Shown: positions 43,683 to 52,072 of the stretch, in pieces
Position numbering within the stretch: position 1 is the first letter of the stretch
How the letters are laid out: each line of letters opens with the position of its first letter
Assembly: GCA_017518255.1 (NCBI GenBank)
Contig: JAFWVK010000106.1
Span: 1 to 64,000 of the forward strand
Direction: 5' to 3'
Length of the DNA stretch: 64,000 nt
Source of the DNA: Oscillospiraceae bacterium
GTDB taxonomy: Bacteria; Bacillota; Clostridia; Oscillospirales; Ruminococcaceae
The notes under the pieces: generated by a model
What the model was told of the DNA's origin: nothing
The model's input: the letters and a program-made list of their open reading frames with translations, nothing else
Databases searched by the model: none
Position numbers and translations under genes: made by a program

Positions 43683-43931
43683 TCACGGCTGCGTACCGCG
43701 TGCCGCTACAATCTCTGCAAGCTCACCGACATTCTTCATGCCGGAGACCTCTTTCATCTTAAAACGCATATTGAACCGGCTCTCAATCTCCGAAATCAGA
43801 TTGAAATGCTCAACGCTGTCCCAGCCCTCAACGTCTGCGGCTGTCATTTCTTCCGTCAGCTCAATGCTGTCATCATCAAACAGCTCCTGAAAAATCGGGG
43901 TCAGTGCCTCCATTGCTTCCTGCTTGGTCAT
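43683..43931 (-). CDS. Acyl carrier protein, acylation-locus type
   Basis: An 82-residue carrier protein. The phosphopantetheine attachment site is Ser39 in GWDSVEHF (fatty-acid ACPs have DSL), within an acidic four-helix pattern. Start at 43931 behind GGAG. It follows the DHHW-protein gene by 40 bases, so it probably carries the acyl group for the MBOAT enzyme in this locus, in the way DltC serves DltB, rather than serving fatty-acid synthesis (inference from context). Confidence 0.88.
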   Translation of the reverse strand: MTKQEAMEALTPIFQELFDDDSIELTEEMTAADVEGWDSVEHFNLISEIESRFNMRFKMKEVSGMKNVGELAEIVAARGTQP

Positions 43932-43971
43932 AATTTGTATGCTCCTTTCTTTATTTTCTCCGCGCACAGGT

Positions 43972-45897
43972 TCACTGTGTACGGATTGTATCAATTTTTC
44001 TGCCGTTTCCGCCGTTCGCGCTGAAGCTGTTCATACAGAACAGAACGTCTGTCACGCCCTTATCCTTCATGAACTGAATCGCGTTGACGTTGAAATAGCG
44101 CATATCAATGACGAAGATTTCCTCAAATGACGACGTCAGCCACGGAATCAGCGCATTGCCGTAACTGTCCTTAATCACCGCGAGTTTTCTTCCGTTCTTC
44201 ACCTCGGTCTGAACATGAACCATATGATCGTCGCCTGCCATATATACCATATAGTAGCTGACAGGCGCGACGTTCTTCATGTTCATGAAGAAGCTTCCTT
44301 CATACTGTTTGACCAGGTTTCTCGTGTAATAGGTTGTCCGGAAGGGCGCATTCGGCACATACCAGGAGAATTCCTCCGGATTCTCTTTCAGCGTAATGTC
44401 ACCGGAATAGCCGTACAGTGTTCCGACATAGTCGTCTCTTGTGTTCTTCTCATATTCTTCGATTCTGGCAAACGGCACACGCGCCACCGCAGAAAACTTC
44501 TCCGCGGCATAAAATGCGCCGAGCGATGCCCAGTGATGGTCTGTCCGCATATAGATCGGCTCGTCCTTGTGTGCCTCCAGTGCGGTGTAGACATCGACCG
44601 GCTTCACGCCGATCAGCTGACTGTTGAGATAGTCGATGTTTGCCTTTTCGCTCTTGATCAGCTTCTTGAATTCATCCGGCGTATAGAACGAGCAGACCGT
44701 CGGAATGACCATATTATACATCTGCACATTCGGGAGATCCTGCTGGAAGCGATTCAGAATCTGTGCGTATCCGGCGCCTGTTTTTTCTCCGGCTCCGAAC
44801 AGCATGATTCCGCGCTTATTGACAATCAGGATGCTGTTCTTGCCCATTTCGCCGCCCTGAACCTCTTCCTCCTGCTGCTCCGTGGCGGCGGCAGTTGTCG
44901 TGGTGGATTTGGTTGTCGTAACGGAAATATCCGGATCGGTTGACTTTGTGACTGTAACTGCGGTCATCTCGGTCACTTCTGACGGCCGGTCCTCATCCAT
45001 AACGGGCGCGCCGCCGTGAATGACAGGTCCGCCGGTCAGTCCCAGATGCTTCCGGAACTTCTGTGTCAGGGCTTTGAACGTCGAACGGAAGGGAACGGTA
45101 TCGTTGTAATATTCTGCAACGCCGTTGGTATATTCGCCGCTGAAATACTTTTCCGACGAAAAGGACGGCATTTTAGCCAGCGTCCGGTTTTCCTCCATCG
45201 AAACAGTCGGGCGCTTCAGCAGCAGCATACCCGCGGCAATGCCGAACAGCATAATCAGGCAGACCGCGATATTGAACTTTGCGGCGATTTTAGCGGAATG
45301 CTCGCCCTTGATTTTCGCCTGAATGCCGGACGCCTCTTTTTTCCATGCACGGTCGGTTTTCCGTGCAAGCGCACGAACCTCACTTCTGGCATTCTTAACG
45401 GTTCTGCGGTACTGATCTTCCGCCTCCGCTTCGGACATCAGCGCACGCTTTGCGGAAAAGCGGTGAGGCTCCCGCAGAACACGCCCCTCAGCGGAATGCT
45501 CCGCGTGCTTATTTGCTGCATTCGGATGCTTTGCTGTACGGCTCTGAGATTCCTCCCGGAGGATTGCAACAATTTCATCCGCATCTGCGCGGTTTTCTTC
45601 TGTTTTTGCGGTTTCGTCCAGCCAGCCGAATTTTCCGCTCTGATTGGAAACGGGTTTCGGTGCTGTTTTGCGGCGCGCCGGTCTGCGCGGCGGGGCAGGA
45701 TCGGCATGTTCCATAATTGAATTCGCAGCCTTTGCCGCACGCGCCTTTGCACCCGGTTCCTCTTTCGCTGCCGCATCCCTGCGGACGGCACGCGCCTGCC
45801 GGATTGCTGTCCGGCGGTCTGTCAGTTCCTCCTGCGGTTTCGGTCTGCGCGGCTTCTGTGCCGGCTGTTTCTGTTCCGGCATCTCTTTCTGCGCCAT
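43972..45897 (-). CDS. DHHW-family (AlgJ/AlgX/DltD-like) surface acylation protein
   Basis: A 641-residue protein. A ~200-residue basic, Ala-rich cytoplasmic part is followed by one helix (about 215-240, IAAKFNIAVCLIMLFGIAAGML) and an outer domain. This begins SMEENRTLAKMPSFS and contains RTDHHW (Asp453-His454-His455), the signature that names the DHHW family, and KDSYGNALIPWL near the end. A Thr-rich linker interrupts it at about 330-360. Relatives transfer acyl groups delivered by an MBOAT partner onto polysaccharide. The long cytoplasmic extension is unusual. Confidence 0.85.
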   Translation of the reverse strand: MAQKEMPEQKQPAQKPRRPKPQEELTDRRTAIRQARAVRRDAAAKEEPGAKARAAKAANSIMEHADPAPPRRPARRKTAPKPVSNQSGKFGWLDETAKTEENRADADEIVAILREESQSRTAKHPNAANKHAEHSAEGRVLREPHRFSAKRALMSEAEAEDQYRRTVKNARSEVRALARKTDRAWKKEASGIQAKIKGEHSAKIAAKFNIAVCLIMLFGIAAGMLLLKRPTVSMEENRTLAKMPSFSSEKYFSGEYTNGVAEYYNDTVPFRSTFKALTQKFRKHLGLTGGPVIHGGAPVMDEDRPSEVTEMTAVTVTKSTDPDISVTTTKSTTTTAAATEQQEEEVQGGEMGKNSILIVNKRGIMLFGAGEKTGAGYAQILNRFQQDLPNVQMYNMVIPTVCSFYTPDEFKKLIKSEKANIDYLNSQLIGVKPVDVYTALEAHKDEPIYMRTDHHWASLGAFYAAEKFSAVARVPFARIEEYEKNTRDDYVGTLYGYSGDITLKENPEEFSWYVPNAPFRTTYYTRNLVKQYEGSFFMNMKNVAPVSYYMVYMAGDDHMVHVQTEVKNGRKLAVIKDSYGNALIPWLTSSFEEIFVIDMRYFNVNAIQFMKDKGVTDVLFCMNSFSANGGNGRKIDTIRTQ

Positions 45898-45933
45898 TTG
45901 GTATGCTCCTTTCTCTTTGAAGGGTATGCCCGT

Positions 45934-46899
45934 TCAGAGCGGTTCATAGGAATACGTCGTTGTTTCGGTGCCGCCGTCAAGGTAGGTTGTGATGACCTGA
46001 ATCAGACGGTTTTCCGAATCGTATTCCCGCTCATAGGTTGTCTTTTTTACGATTGTATTCCCAAAATCCCAGTATGTGTCATCGCTGAAAACGGCATTGC
46101 CGCTGTCATCATAGCGCGATTCCTTCAAAATGTGGTAATACGGTGCCTTCACATCGGACTGATACAGCGCGTCCTCCTTGATGCGGTTGCCGTTTTCGTC
46201 ATAGCTGTATGTTCTCTCGGACTTGAGCTTGTCCTCGGTTTTATACATACGGCTTTTGATCAGATGTCCGCTGTCATCGTATTCGCATTCGGTCTCGACC
46301 TCTTTCACTTTGAAGATAATCTCTTTTTTGCGTGTTGTTAAGTCAGACCGGTCATAATACTCGGTATAAACTCCGAGGTAATTGCCGTAATCGTCATAAA
46401 ACTGCTCAATCAGAAAAGAGGGGAGGCCGTCCTCATAGTTCTCAATCGCGACCGGCTCGTCCGTGACGTCGGTATACTGATAGTACATCTCAACGACGCG
46501 GGGGTCTCCGAGAACCGTGGAATATTTGCATTCCCAGAGCTTCTGTCCCTTGTCGTTGTACTCGTATTCATAGCAGGTAATGTCGTTCTGTTCGCTGGTA
46601 TCCAGCGTAATCTCATATTCCAGCAGCGGGTCGCCGTGTTCATTCCGGTACTGGACAGTTGAATACTGCGCCTTGCCGATCTGAGAATCGACCGTAGTCC
46701 GCGTCATCTTCTCGCAGGCGCCCGCAGGGATATCCGTGCTGACGCCGTTCAGCGTCTTTTGGTGCGTGCGGAATGTCTGCGTGGAATAGCGGGATTCGCT
46801 GTCCTTTACTTTTCCGGAATCTGCGTCCTTTTTGCCGCATCCGCAGAGGATACAGCACAGCGCCGGAAGGAGCACCGGCAGAATGCGTGCTTTGTTCAT
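45934..46899 (-). CDS. Lipoprotein with YD/RHS-like repeats
   Basis: A 321-residue exported protein anchored through Cys21 (lipobox LCGC). From about residue 100 it is built of short beta units of the type YEYNDKGQKLWECKY, FYDDYGNYLGVYTEYYD, CEYDDSGHLIKSRMYK and YSYDENGNRIKEDALY, as in RHS/YD repeat proteins. Role unknown. It lies between the MBOAT and DHHW genes on the same strand, so it may bind the polysaccharide being modified (inference). Confidence 0.82.
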   Translation of the reverse strand: MNKARILPVLLPALCCILCGCGKKDADSGKVKDSESRYSTQTFRTHQKTLNGVSTDIPAGACEKMTRTTVDSQIGKAQYSTVQYRNEHGDPLLEYEITLDTSEQNDITCYEYEYNDKGQKLWECKYSTVLGDPRVVEMYYQYTDVTDEPVAIENYEDGLPSFLIEQFYDDYGNYLGVYTEYYDRSDLTTRKKEIIFKVKEVETECEYDDSGHLIKSRMYKTEDKLKSERTYSYDENGNRIKEDALYQSDVKAPYYHILKESRYDDSGNAVFSDDTYWDFGNTIVKKTTYEREYDSENRLIQVITTYLDGGTETTTYSYEPL

Positions 46900-46918
46900 G
46901 TTCGGTTCCTTTCTTTCA

Positions 46919-48331
46919 TCAGAAGCGGAAATAGAGGAACGGGTTATTTGTCGCATCGACAAGCAGAATGCTGCTCATCGCGAGCATCCCCGCATTGGCG
47001 ATAATCTGGAAGGCATCAACGGCATAAACGGCACCGGGCTTTCTGCTCCGCAGCTTTTGCAGTCCGTCATAGAGCGGGAAGCAGCAGATCAGTGCGGCAA
47101 TCAGCAGGAACAGATTGTTCCTGATTGAAAGCTCCGTGACATTGTCCCAGAGGACATTGTGATTCAGACCGACCAGATTCTTGAAAAATTCGCCGAGTCT
47201 GCTGAGCTTTTCAAAATAGAAGATGCCGAAGCCGACAATAATGACGATTTTGCTGTAAATATGACGGATAACCAGCGGAATCTTTCTGATTCGCTTCTTT
47301 CCGATCAGCTGTTCAATCAGAATGAACACTCCGAAATACAGACCCCAGATAATGAAATTCCAGCTTGCGCCGTGCCAGAGGCCGGTGCAGAACCAGACCA
47401 GAAACAGTCCGCCGTATTTTCTGCGCTTTCCGAAAATCGGAACATAGAGCAGATAGTCACGGAAGAAGGTTCCGAGCGAAATATGCCAGCGCTGCCAGAA
47501 TTCCGAAATATCCTTGCACAGGAACGGATGCCGGAAGTTTTCATCAAAGTGGAAGCCGAACATCCTGCCCATACCGATTGCCATATCCGAATAACCGGAA
47601 AAATCGAAGTAAATCTGCATGGCATAGACAATCACGGCATACCATGTTCCGGCGACGGAGAGTTTGACGCCCTCTGTTCCGAAGAATTCCTTGACGATAA
47701 CGGAGAGATGATTCGCGAGAATGACTTTTTTTGCCAGACCGATCATCAGGCGGGTCAGGCCTTCGCTCAGGTCGAGCAGCGTTGTTTTCCGGTTATTGAT
47801 TTCTTCTGCTATTGTGCTGTAACGGACAATCGGTCCGGCAATCAGCTGCGGGAACATTGAGATATACAGGAGCAGGTGCAGCGGATTTTTCTGCACATCA
47901 ATCTTTTCCCAGTACAGGTCTATGATATAGGAAAGAATCTGGAACGTATAAAAGCTGATGCCGATCGGGAGCGTCAGTTTCGGGACGGGGAGGTGTACGC
48001 CCGGAATCCGGTTCAGGTTTTCCGTAATAAAGCCGCTGTATTTGAACACGCCGAGCAATCCGATATTGAAGATCAGGCTGCAGGTCAGCAGCACTTTTGA
48101 AAGTTTTTCATTCTCCTTTTTCTGACAGCTCCCCATTCCAAGTCCGAACAGGTAATTCACAAATACGCTTGTCAGCAGCAGCAGAATATAGATCGGCTCT
48201 CCCCATGCATAGAAAATCAGCGAGAACACAATCAGTGTCAGATTCTTGATTTTCAGATTCGGTGAGAGCCCGTAGCATAGCAGACATGCCGGCAGAAACA
48301 AATATATAAAAATCAGGTTTGAAAATACCAT
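46919..48331 (-). CDS. MBOAT-family O-acyltransferase (AlgI/DltB-like)
   Basis: A 470-residue polytopic membrane enzyme. MVFSNLIFIYLFLPACLLCY starts it; DFSGYSDMAIGMGRMFGF, NFRHPFLCKDISEFWQRWHISL and CTGLWHGASWNFIIWG (with the catalytic His) are the MBOAT core. It moves acyl groups across the membrane to an outer acceptor with a DHHW/AlgJ-type partner. Start at 48331 behind AGGAAAA. First gene of the locus MBOAT-lipoprotein-DHHW-ACP. Confidence 0.93.
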   Translation of the reverse strand: MVFSNLIFIYLFLPACLLCYGLSPNLKIKNLTLIVFSLIFYAWGEPIYILLLLTSVFVNYLFGLGMGSCQKKENEKLSKVLLTCSLIFNIGLLGVFKYSGFITENLNRIPGVHLPVPKLTLPIGISFYTFQILSYIIDLYWEKIDVQKNPLHLLLYISMFPQLIAGPIVRYSTIAEEINNRKTTLLDLSEGLTRLMIGLAKKVILANHLSVIVKEFFGTEGVKLSVAGTWYAVIVYAMQIYFDFSGYSDMAIGMGRMFGFHFDENFRHPFLCKDISEFWQRWHISLGTFFRDYLLYVPIFGKRRKYGGLFLVWFCTGLWHGASWNFIIWGLYFGVFILIEQLIGKKRIRKIPLVIRHIYSKIVIIVGFGIFYFEKLSRLGEFFKNLVGLNHNVLWDNVTELSIRNNLFLLIAALICCFPLYDGLQKLRSRKPGAVYAVDAFQIIANAGMLAMSSILLVDATNNPFLYFRF

Positions 48332-48429
48332 TTTTCCTACGCTCCTGTTCCTGTTCTTCACATGTTCCGGCAGAGGCATCCGCCGGCTTTCTTTTTGTCC
48401 TGATTTGTGCAACCGGACATATTTCTTTT

Positions 48430-48458
48430 ATTATATCACATATACCGGAAACATGCAA
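48430..48458 (-). promoter_or_regulatory. Promoter of the MBOAT locus
   Basis: TTGCAT (48453-48458), 17 bases, TATAAT (48430-48435), extended -10 TGA, minus strand. Confidence 0.78.
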
Positions 48459-48484
48459 GAGATTTTTTCTTTTTTATTATGTTT

Positions 48485-48524
48485 CTGAAAAAGAAGCCGC
48501 GCACCGGTTCATTCCGGTGCGCGG
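48485..48524 (-). terminator. Terminator of the xylanolytic enzyme gene
   Basis: CCGCGCACCGG (48497-48507) and CCGGTGCGCGG (48514-48524) form a perfect 11-bp stem; the minus strand continues CTTCTTTTTC. Confidence 0.88.
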
Positions 48525-48543
48525 CATTGCATCATCTGAATTT

Positions 48544-51500
48544 TTACTGTTTCTCGTGGAAGAAGTGCGGGAGCGCATCGTAGATATACCATCTGACGAA
48601 GCCCCACCAGTGGGTCTTCTTGTTGCCGTCGTTGCTGTTTGCAAGGAGGAAGTAGAAGTTGCCCTGAGAGAAGTCGGATGTATAGGTGAAGTGCGTGGTA
48701 TCATTCTTCATCGAATCCATCAGACCTCTCATATTGCCGTATGCGATATCCTGATCGCCGGTTGCAGCCAGAATGTAGTATTCGTCCTTCTGGAATCCGA
48801 ATTTGTCGATCGCGCCCTGAATACCGCTCAGACCGCTCCAGCAGTGACCGGAAAGCGGCATGTAGTATGCGCAGATATCCAGATTGTTGATGAACATATT
48901 CCATGTGGAGCCGCCGCCCATTGAGAAGCCGCCGTATGCACGGTGATATCTCGAAGCCTTGAGTCCGTCGATTGTAGTCGATTCCGCATAGGTGGAATAT
49001 TTGCTCTCGATGTACGGGATAATGGTCTGACGCATCTCATCCCAGACAGAGCCTGCGCCGCCGTTTCCGTCGATGTTCGGGCAGTTATTGAAGGTCGGTG
49101 TGACTACGATCATCGGCTCGATTTCGCCGTTCTTAATCATGTGGTCAAGAATCTTGTTCATCTTGACGTCATTGCTGAAACAGGTATTCTCGTTTTCACT
49201 GCCGCCGTGCATCAGGTAGAAGACATTGTATTTCTTGGATTCGTCATAGCCGTAGGGCAGATAGACGTTCATTGCCTTGCTGCCGTTGATGCCGCTGTAA
49301 TACTCCTTGACGATCGTGCCTGCCTGTGCGCAGTCATCGAGATAGTTCTCGTTCGGTCTGTTCGGCTCGTGATACTGGAGATTCGGATCATAATCATAAT
49401 CGCTCGGATTGTAAATCGGATCTGCCTTTTCCGGATATGCCTTCGTATTGCCGAGGAGGAAGTCGTAGTACCATCTCAGGTCGGCTTCCGTGACGGTGCC
49501 GTTGCGGTCAACGTCTGCTGCGAGCTTTGCGGTGCTGTTCTTGAATTCGTTTTCCATGCCGTGCTTTGCGAGGGAGAAGTCTGCGGCATTGATCGTGCCG
49601 TCGCTGTTGACGTCTCCGAGCACAAAGGAGGAAGCGCCGGCGCCATCAATCTTTACGCCTTCATCTGCGCAGATCATCTCGTCGATGTAAAAGCTGTCGG
49701 AGCCGGAATCGGTTTCCACATAGATGCGCATATCGGATGCATCTTCCGGAATGGTATAGGACTGGTTTGCGAGCTGTACCCATTCGCCCTTCATGACGGT
49801 ACCGGAAACGATCTTGTCGTAGTGAACCTCTCCGTCCGCGCCGGTATACTGGAGCGTGAAGTGGAAGAGGTTAGAGTCGGAGCCGCTGGTATACTTGGTA
49901 TTGACGCTGAAGCTGTAAGCCTTTCCGGGCTCGCAGACTGCTGTGCTCAGGGTATGTGCCGGACCGTTCCATGAAGCGGTGCGTCCGGTCACGGCGAGGG
50001 ACTGATTGCCTGCATACTTTTCCGCAGTGGAGGTTGCGAGGGTTTCGCCGCTTCTGCCCGAAAAGCTCTCTGTTCCCTTTTCAAAGGTATAGTGGAACCA
50101 GTAGCCGTCCGGATCCTGTTCGATGACCGTCGGAACATTCCAGTCGGCGCGTTCATAATCAAAGAAGTCGAAATCGGCATAGCCGCCGGTGTTCGAGGTG
50201 CCGTAGCTGTAAAGCGCATTGCGGTAGCCGGTAAAGAGCTTCAGGCTGTAATCCATGTTCAGCGTATCGCCGATCTTGGTCCAGCTGCTGCCATCATAGG
50301 AATAGTAGAAGTTTGCCTTGTTGGCATCGCCTGTTATGAGACCGTTGCTGCCGACATTGTTGAACTGGTAATCTGCCTTGAGGTAGATTTCCTTTCCGTT
50401 CATGTTGACTTCTTCGATCTTCTTATCGCTTGCATTTGAAACCTCATCGCCGCCGCCGTTTCTGGAGGCATAGATTTTGCGGGTTCCGTCATTGGTGAGA
50501 TAGACGCCGACATTGCCGTAGTGGAACTGGAATGCGGAAAGACCTGCATGATCGCCGGGCTTCATGCCGGAGGTATCAAGCTTTACCACACCGGAGCAGG
50601 CAGGACCTTCGGTGCGCATTGTCAGCGTATTGCGCGCCCAGAAGATGTTGCTTGCCGTTGACTTATTCGTAATGCGGTAATAGCCGGGACGGTCGGTAAC
50701 AGACCATGCGGAATTGTCCGGATTATGATTCCACTGCCAGACATAGTCAAGCTTGTTGGAGCTGTAATTGAAATCATCGTCTTTTGCGAGGAACGTGCCC
50801 TTATAGCCGTCTGGAACGGTCAGCGTAGTCGGCGCCTTGCCGCTTTCGCCGAAGACCGGCCAGTCATTCTGCCATGTGCAGGGAACCAGAACCGGCACTC
50901 TGCCGAGGGAGCCGTGATCCTGGAAGAACAGACCGTACCATTTGTTGTCCGGTGTATTGATGATGCCGCCCTGCGCGACGCCGCTGCCGTAATTGCCCAG
51001 ACCGGATTGAAGAACGACCTTGCCCTCCCATTCGCCGGTCAGGGATTTGCTGCGGTAGCAGTATTCGGTACGGATAGAACCGCTCGGCCAAGCGATAATG
51101 AACACATAGTAGTAATCGCCGACCTTGTGAATATGCGAGCCCTCACCGGCAAGGCCGGAGAGATTCGTCTTAAAGAGCGTGCGCTCACCGCTCTTGAAAT
51201 CGGTCATCGTGTCATTGAACTCTTTGATCTTGATTTCGCCGCCGCCGTAGACAAGGTATTTTCTGCCGTCGGTGTCAAAGAGCATCGAAGCGTCATGATA
51301 CATCCCGCGGAGCTCGACGCGGTTCCAGTTGCCGCTTTCGATGTCATCGGTAGAGTAGATGTAGGAATTGCCGGTGCCGTAGCTGCCGAAGAAAACATAG
51401 AATTTTCCGTCGTAGTAGCGCAATGAGGTTGCCCACTGTCCGTGCGCGTAGTCATGCTGACCGCTCTGGAGATTCTGCTTTGCGCCGTCCGCATACTTAT

Positions 51501-51771
51501 CGTAGACATAGCCGCAGATTTCCCACGAGAAGAGGTCTTTCGATTTCATGATCGGCACACCCGGCGTAAAGAACATGGTTGTATGCACCATGTAATAGGT
51601 GTCGCCGACGCGGATAATGTCATCATCCGGAACATCCGAAAGGATGAACGGATTTGAGATGGTTGACGCGGCCTGTGCCGGCACAGCGGGTGCGGTATGC
51701 GGCATAACGCCGATCATACTGCACGAACAAAGCGCAGCCGTAACGGCTGCTAAAATCCGTTTCTGTTTCAT
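48544..51771 (-). CDS. Cellulosomal GH43-CBM22-dockerin-CE1 xylan-degrading enzyme
   Basis: A 1075-residue secreted enzyme. Signal peptide 1-35. GH43 propeller about 36-330, with candidate catalytic acids near Asp49-51, Asp160 (YHDASMLFD) and Glu210 (EGSHIHKVG). Beta-sandwich 334-541, as in GH43 xylosidases. CBM22 xylan-binding module about 555-703 (ending YIDEMI). Type-I-like dockerin 717-775, with two calcium loops (DVNSDGTINAADF and DVDRNGTVTEADL) for docking to a scaffoldin. C-terminal CE1 esterase about 806-1075, with nucleophile Ser950 in GFSMGG and His1054. It probably removes arabinose or xylose and cuts feruloyl or acetyl esters from arabinoxylan in one polypeptide. The dockerin is internal rather than terminal. 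Confidence 0.92.
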   Translation of the reverse strand: MKQKRILAAVTAALCSCSMIGVMPHTAPAVPAQAASTISNPFILSDVPDDDIIRVGDTYYMVHTTMFFTPGVPIMKSKDLFSWEICGYVYDKYADGAKQNLQSGQHDYAHGQWATSLRYYDGKFYVFFGSYGTGNSYIYSTDDIESGNWNRVELRGMYHDASMLFDTDGRKYLVYGGGEIKIKEFNDTMTDFKSGERTLFKTNLSGLAGEGSHIHKVGDYYYVFIIAWPSGSIRTEYCYRSKSLTGEWEGKVVLQSGLGNYGSGVAQGGIINTPDNKWYGLFFQDHGSLGRVPVLVPCTWQNDWPVFGESGKAPTTLTVPDGYKGTFLAKDDDFNYSSNKLDYVWQWNHNPDNSAWSVTDRPGYYRITNKSTASNIFWARNTLTMRTEGPACSGVVKLDTSGMKPGDHAGLSAFQFHYGNVGVYLTNDGTRKIYASRNGGGDEVSNASDKKIEEVNMNGKEIYLKADYQFNNVGSNGLITGDANKANFYYSYDGSSWTKIGDTLNMDYSLKLFTGYRNALYSYGTSNTGGYADFDFFDYERADWNVPTVIEQDPDGYWFHYTFEKGTESFSGRSGETLATSTAEKYAGNQSLAVTGRTASWNGPAHTLSTAVCEPGKAYSFSVNTKYTSGSDSNLFHFTLQYTGADGEVHYDKIVSGTVMKGEWVQLANQSYTIPEDASDMRIYVETDSGSDSFYIDEMICADEGVKIDGAGASSFVLGDVNSDGTINAADFSLAKHGMENEFKNSTAKLAADVDRNGTVTEADLRWYYDFLLGNTKAYPEKADPIYNPSDYDYDPNLQYHEPNRPNENYLDDCAQAGTIVKEYYSGINGSKAMNVYLPYGYDESKKYNVFYLMHGGSENENTCFSNDVKMNKILDHMIKNGEIEPMIVVTPTFNNCPNIDGNGGAGSVWDEMRQTIIPYIESKYSTYAESTTIDGLKASRYHRAYGGFSMGGGSTWNMFINNLDICAYYMPLSGHCWSGLSGIQGAIDKFGFQKDEYYILAATGDQDIAYGNMRGLMDSMKNDTTHFTYTSDFSQGNFYFLLANSNDGNKKTHWWGFVRWYIYDALPHFFHEKQ

Positions 51772-51803
51772 ATTTTTCCCCCATAATATTAATAATAGAA
51801 AAA

Positions 51804-51830
51804 ACTGAGAGTTGTTTCTATACTCCCAGT
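51804..51830 (-). promoter_or_regulatory. Inverted repeat overlapping the enzyme gene's transcription start
   Basis: ACTGAGAG (51804-51811) and CTCCCAGT (51823-51830) pair (one G-U) and begin four bases after the -10. On the minus strand the stem is followed by six Ts. It could be a repressor operator or a start-proximal terminator. Because the predicted transcript starts inside the first arm, an operator is more likely. Confidence 0.45.
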
Positions 51831-51833
51831 TTT

Positions 51834-51862
51834 ATCATATCAATTTTCTACACGGATTGCAA
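51834..51862 (-). promoter_or_regulatory. Promoter of the xylanolytic enzyme gene
   Basis: TTGCAA (51857-51862), 17 bases, TATGAT (51834-51839), extended -10 TGA, minus strand. The 5' leader is about 55 bases. Confidence 0.65.
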
Positions 51863-52029
51863 TTCATTTTTTGCAGAAATCATAGATAAAATGAATCTTT
51901 TTTATTTTCAGTTTCCCGATAATCGCATGATACAACAAATCCGGCAAAATACTTTTATACAGTTCCGGATAGGTTATCCGGATTCCATCCGCCGTATGTG
52001 TGTTCCCGAACGGCAGCTCAAAAAACGGA
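51863..52029. other. Non-coding stretch upstream of the enzyme gene
   Basis: Between the promoter of the GH43 gene and the mgtE terminator no gene, repeat or further regulatory site was recognised. Confidence 0.4.
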
Positions 52030-52068
52030 AAAGCCCGCTGCACCGGTTGAGCCGGTACGGCAGGCTTT
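52030..52068 (-). terminator. Terminator of mgtE
   Basis: A 17-bp imperfect stem (AAAGCCCGCTGCACCGG with CCGGTACGGCAGGCTTT, three non-Watson-Crick positions), starting five bases after the mgtE stop; the minus strand continues with T-rich sequence. Confidence 0.7.
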
Positions 52069-52072
52069 CTTG

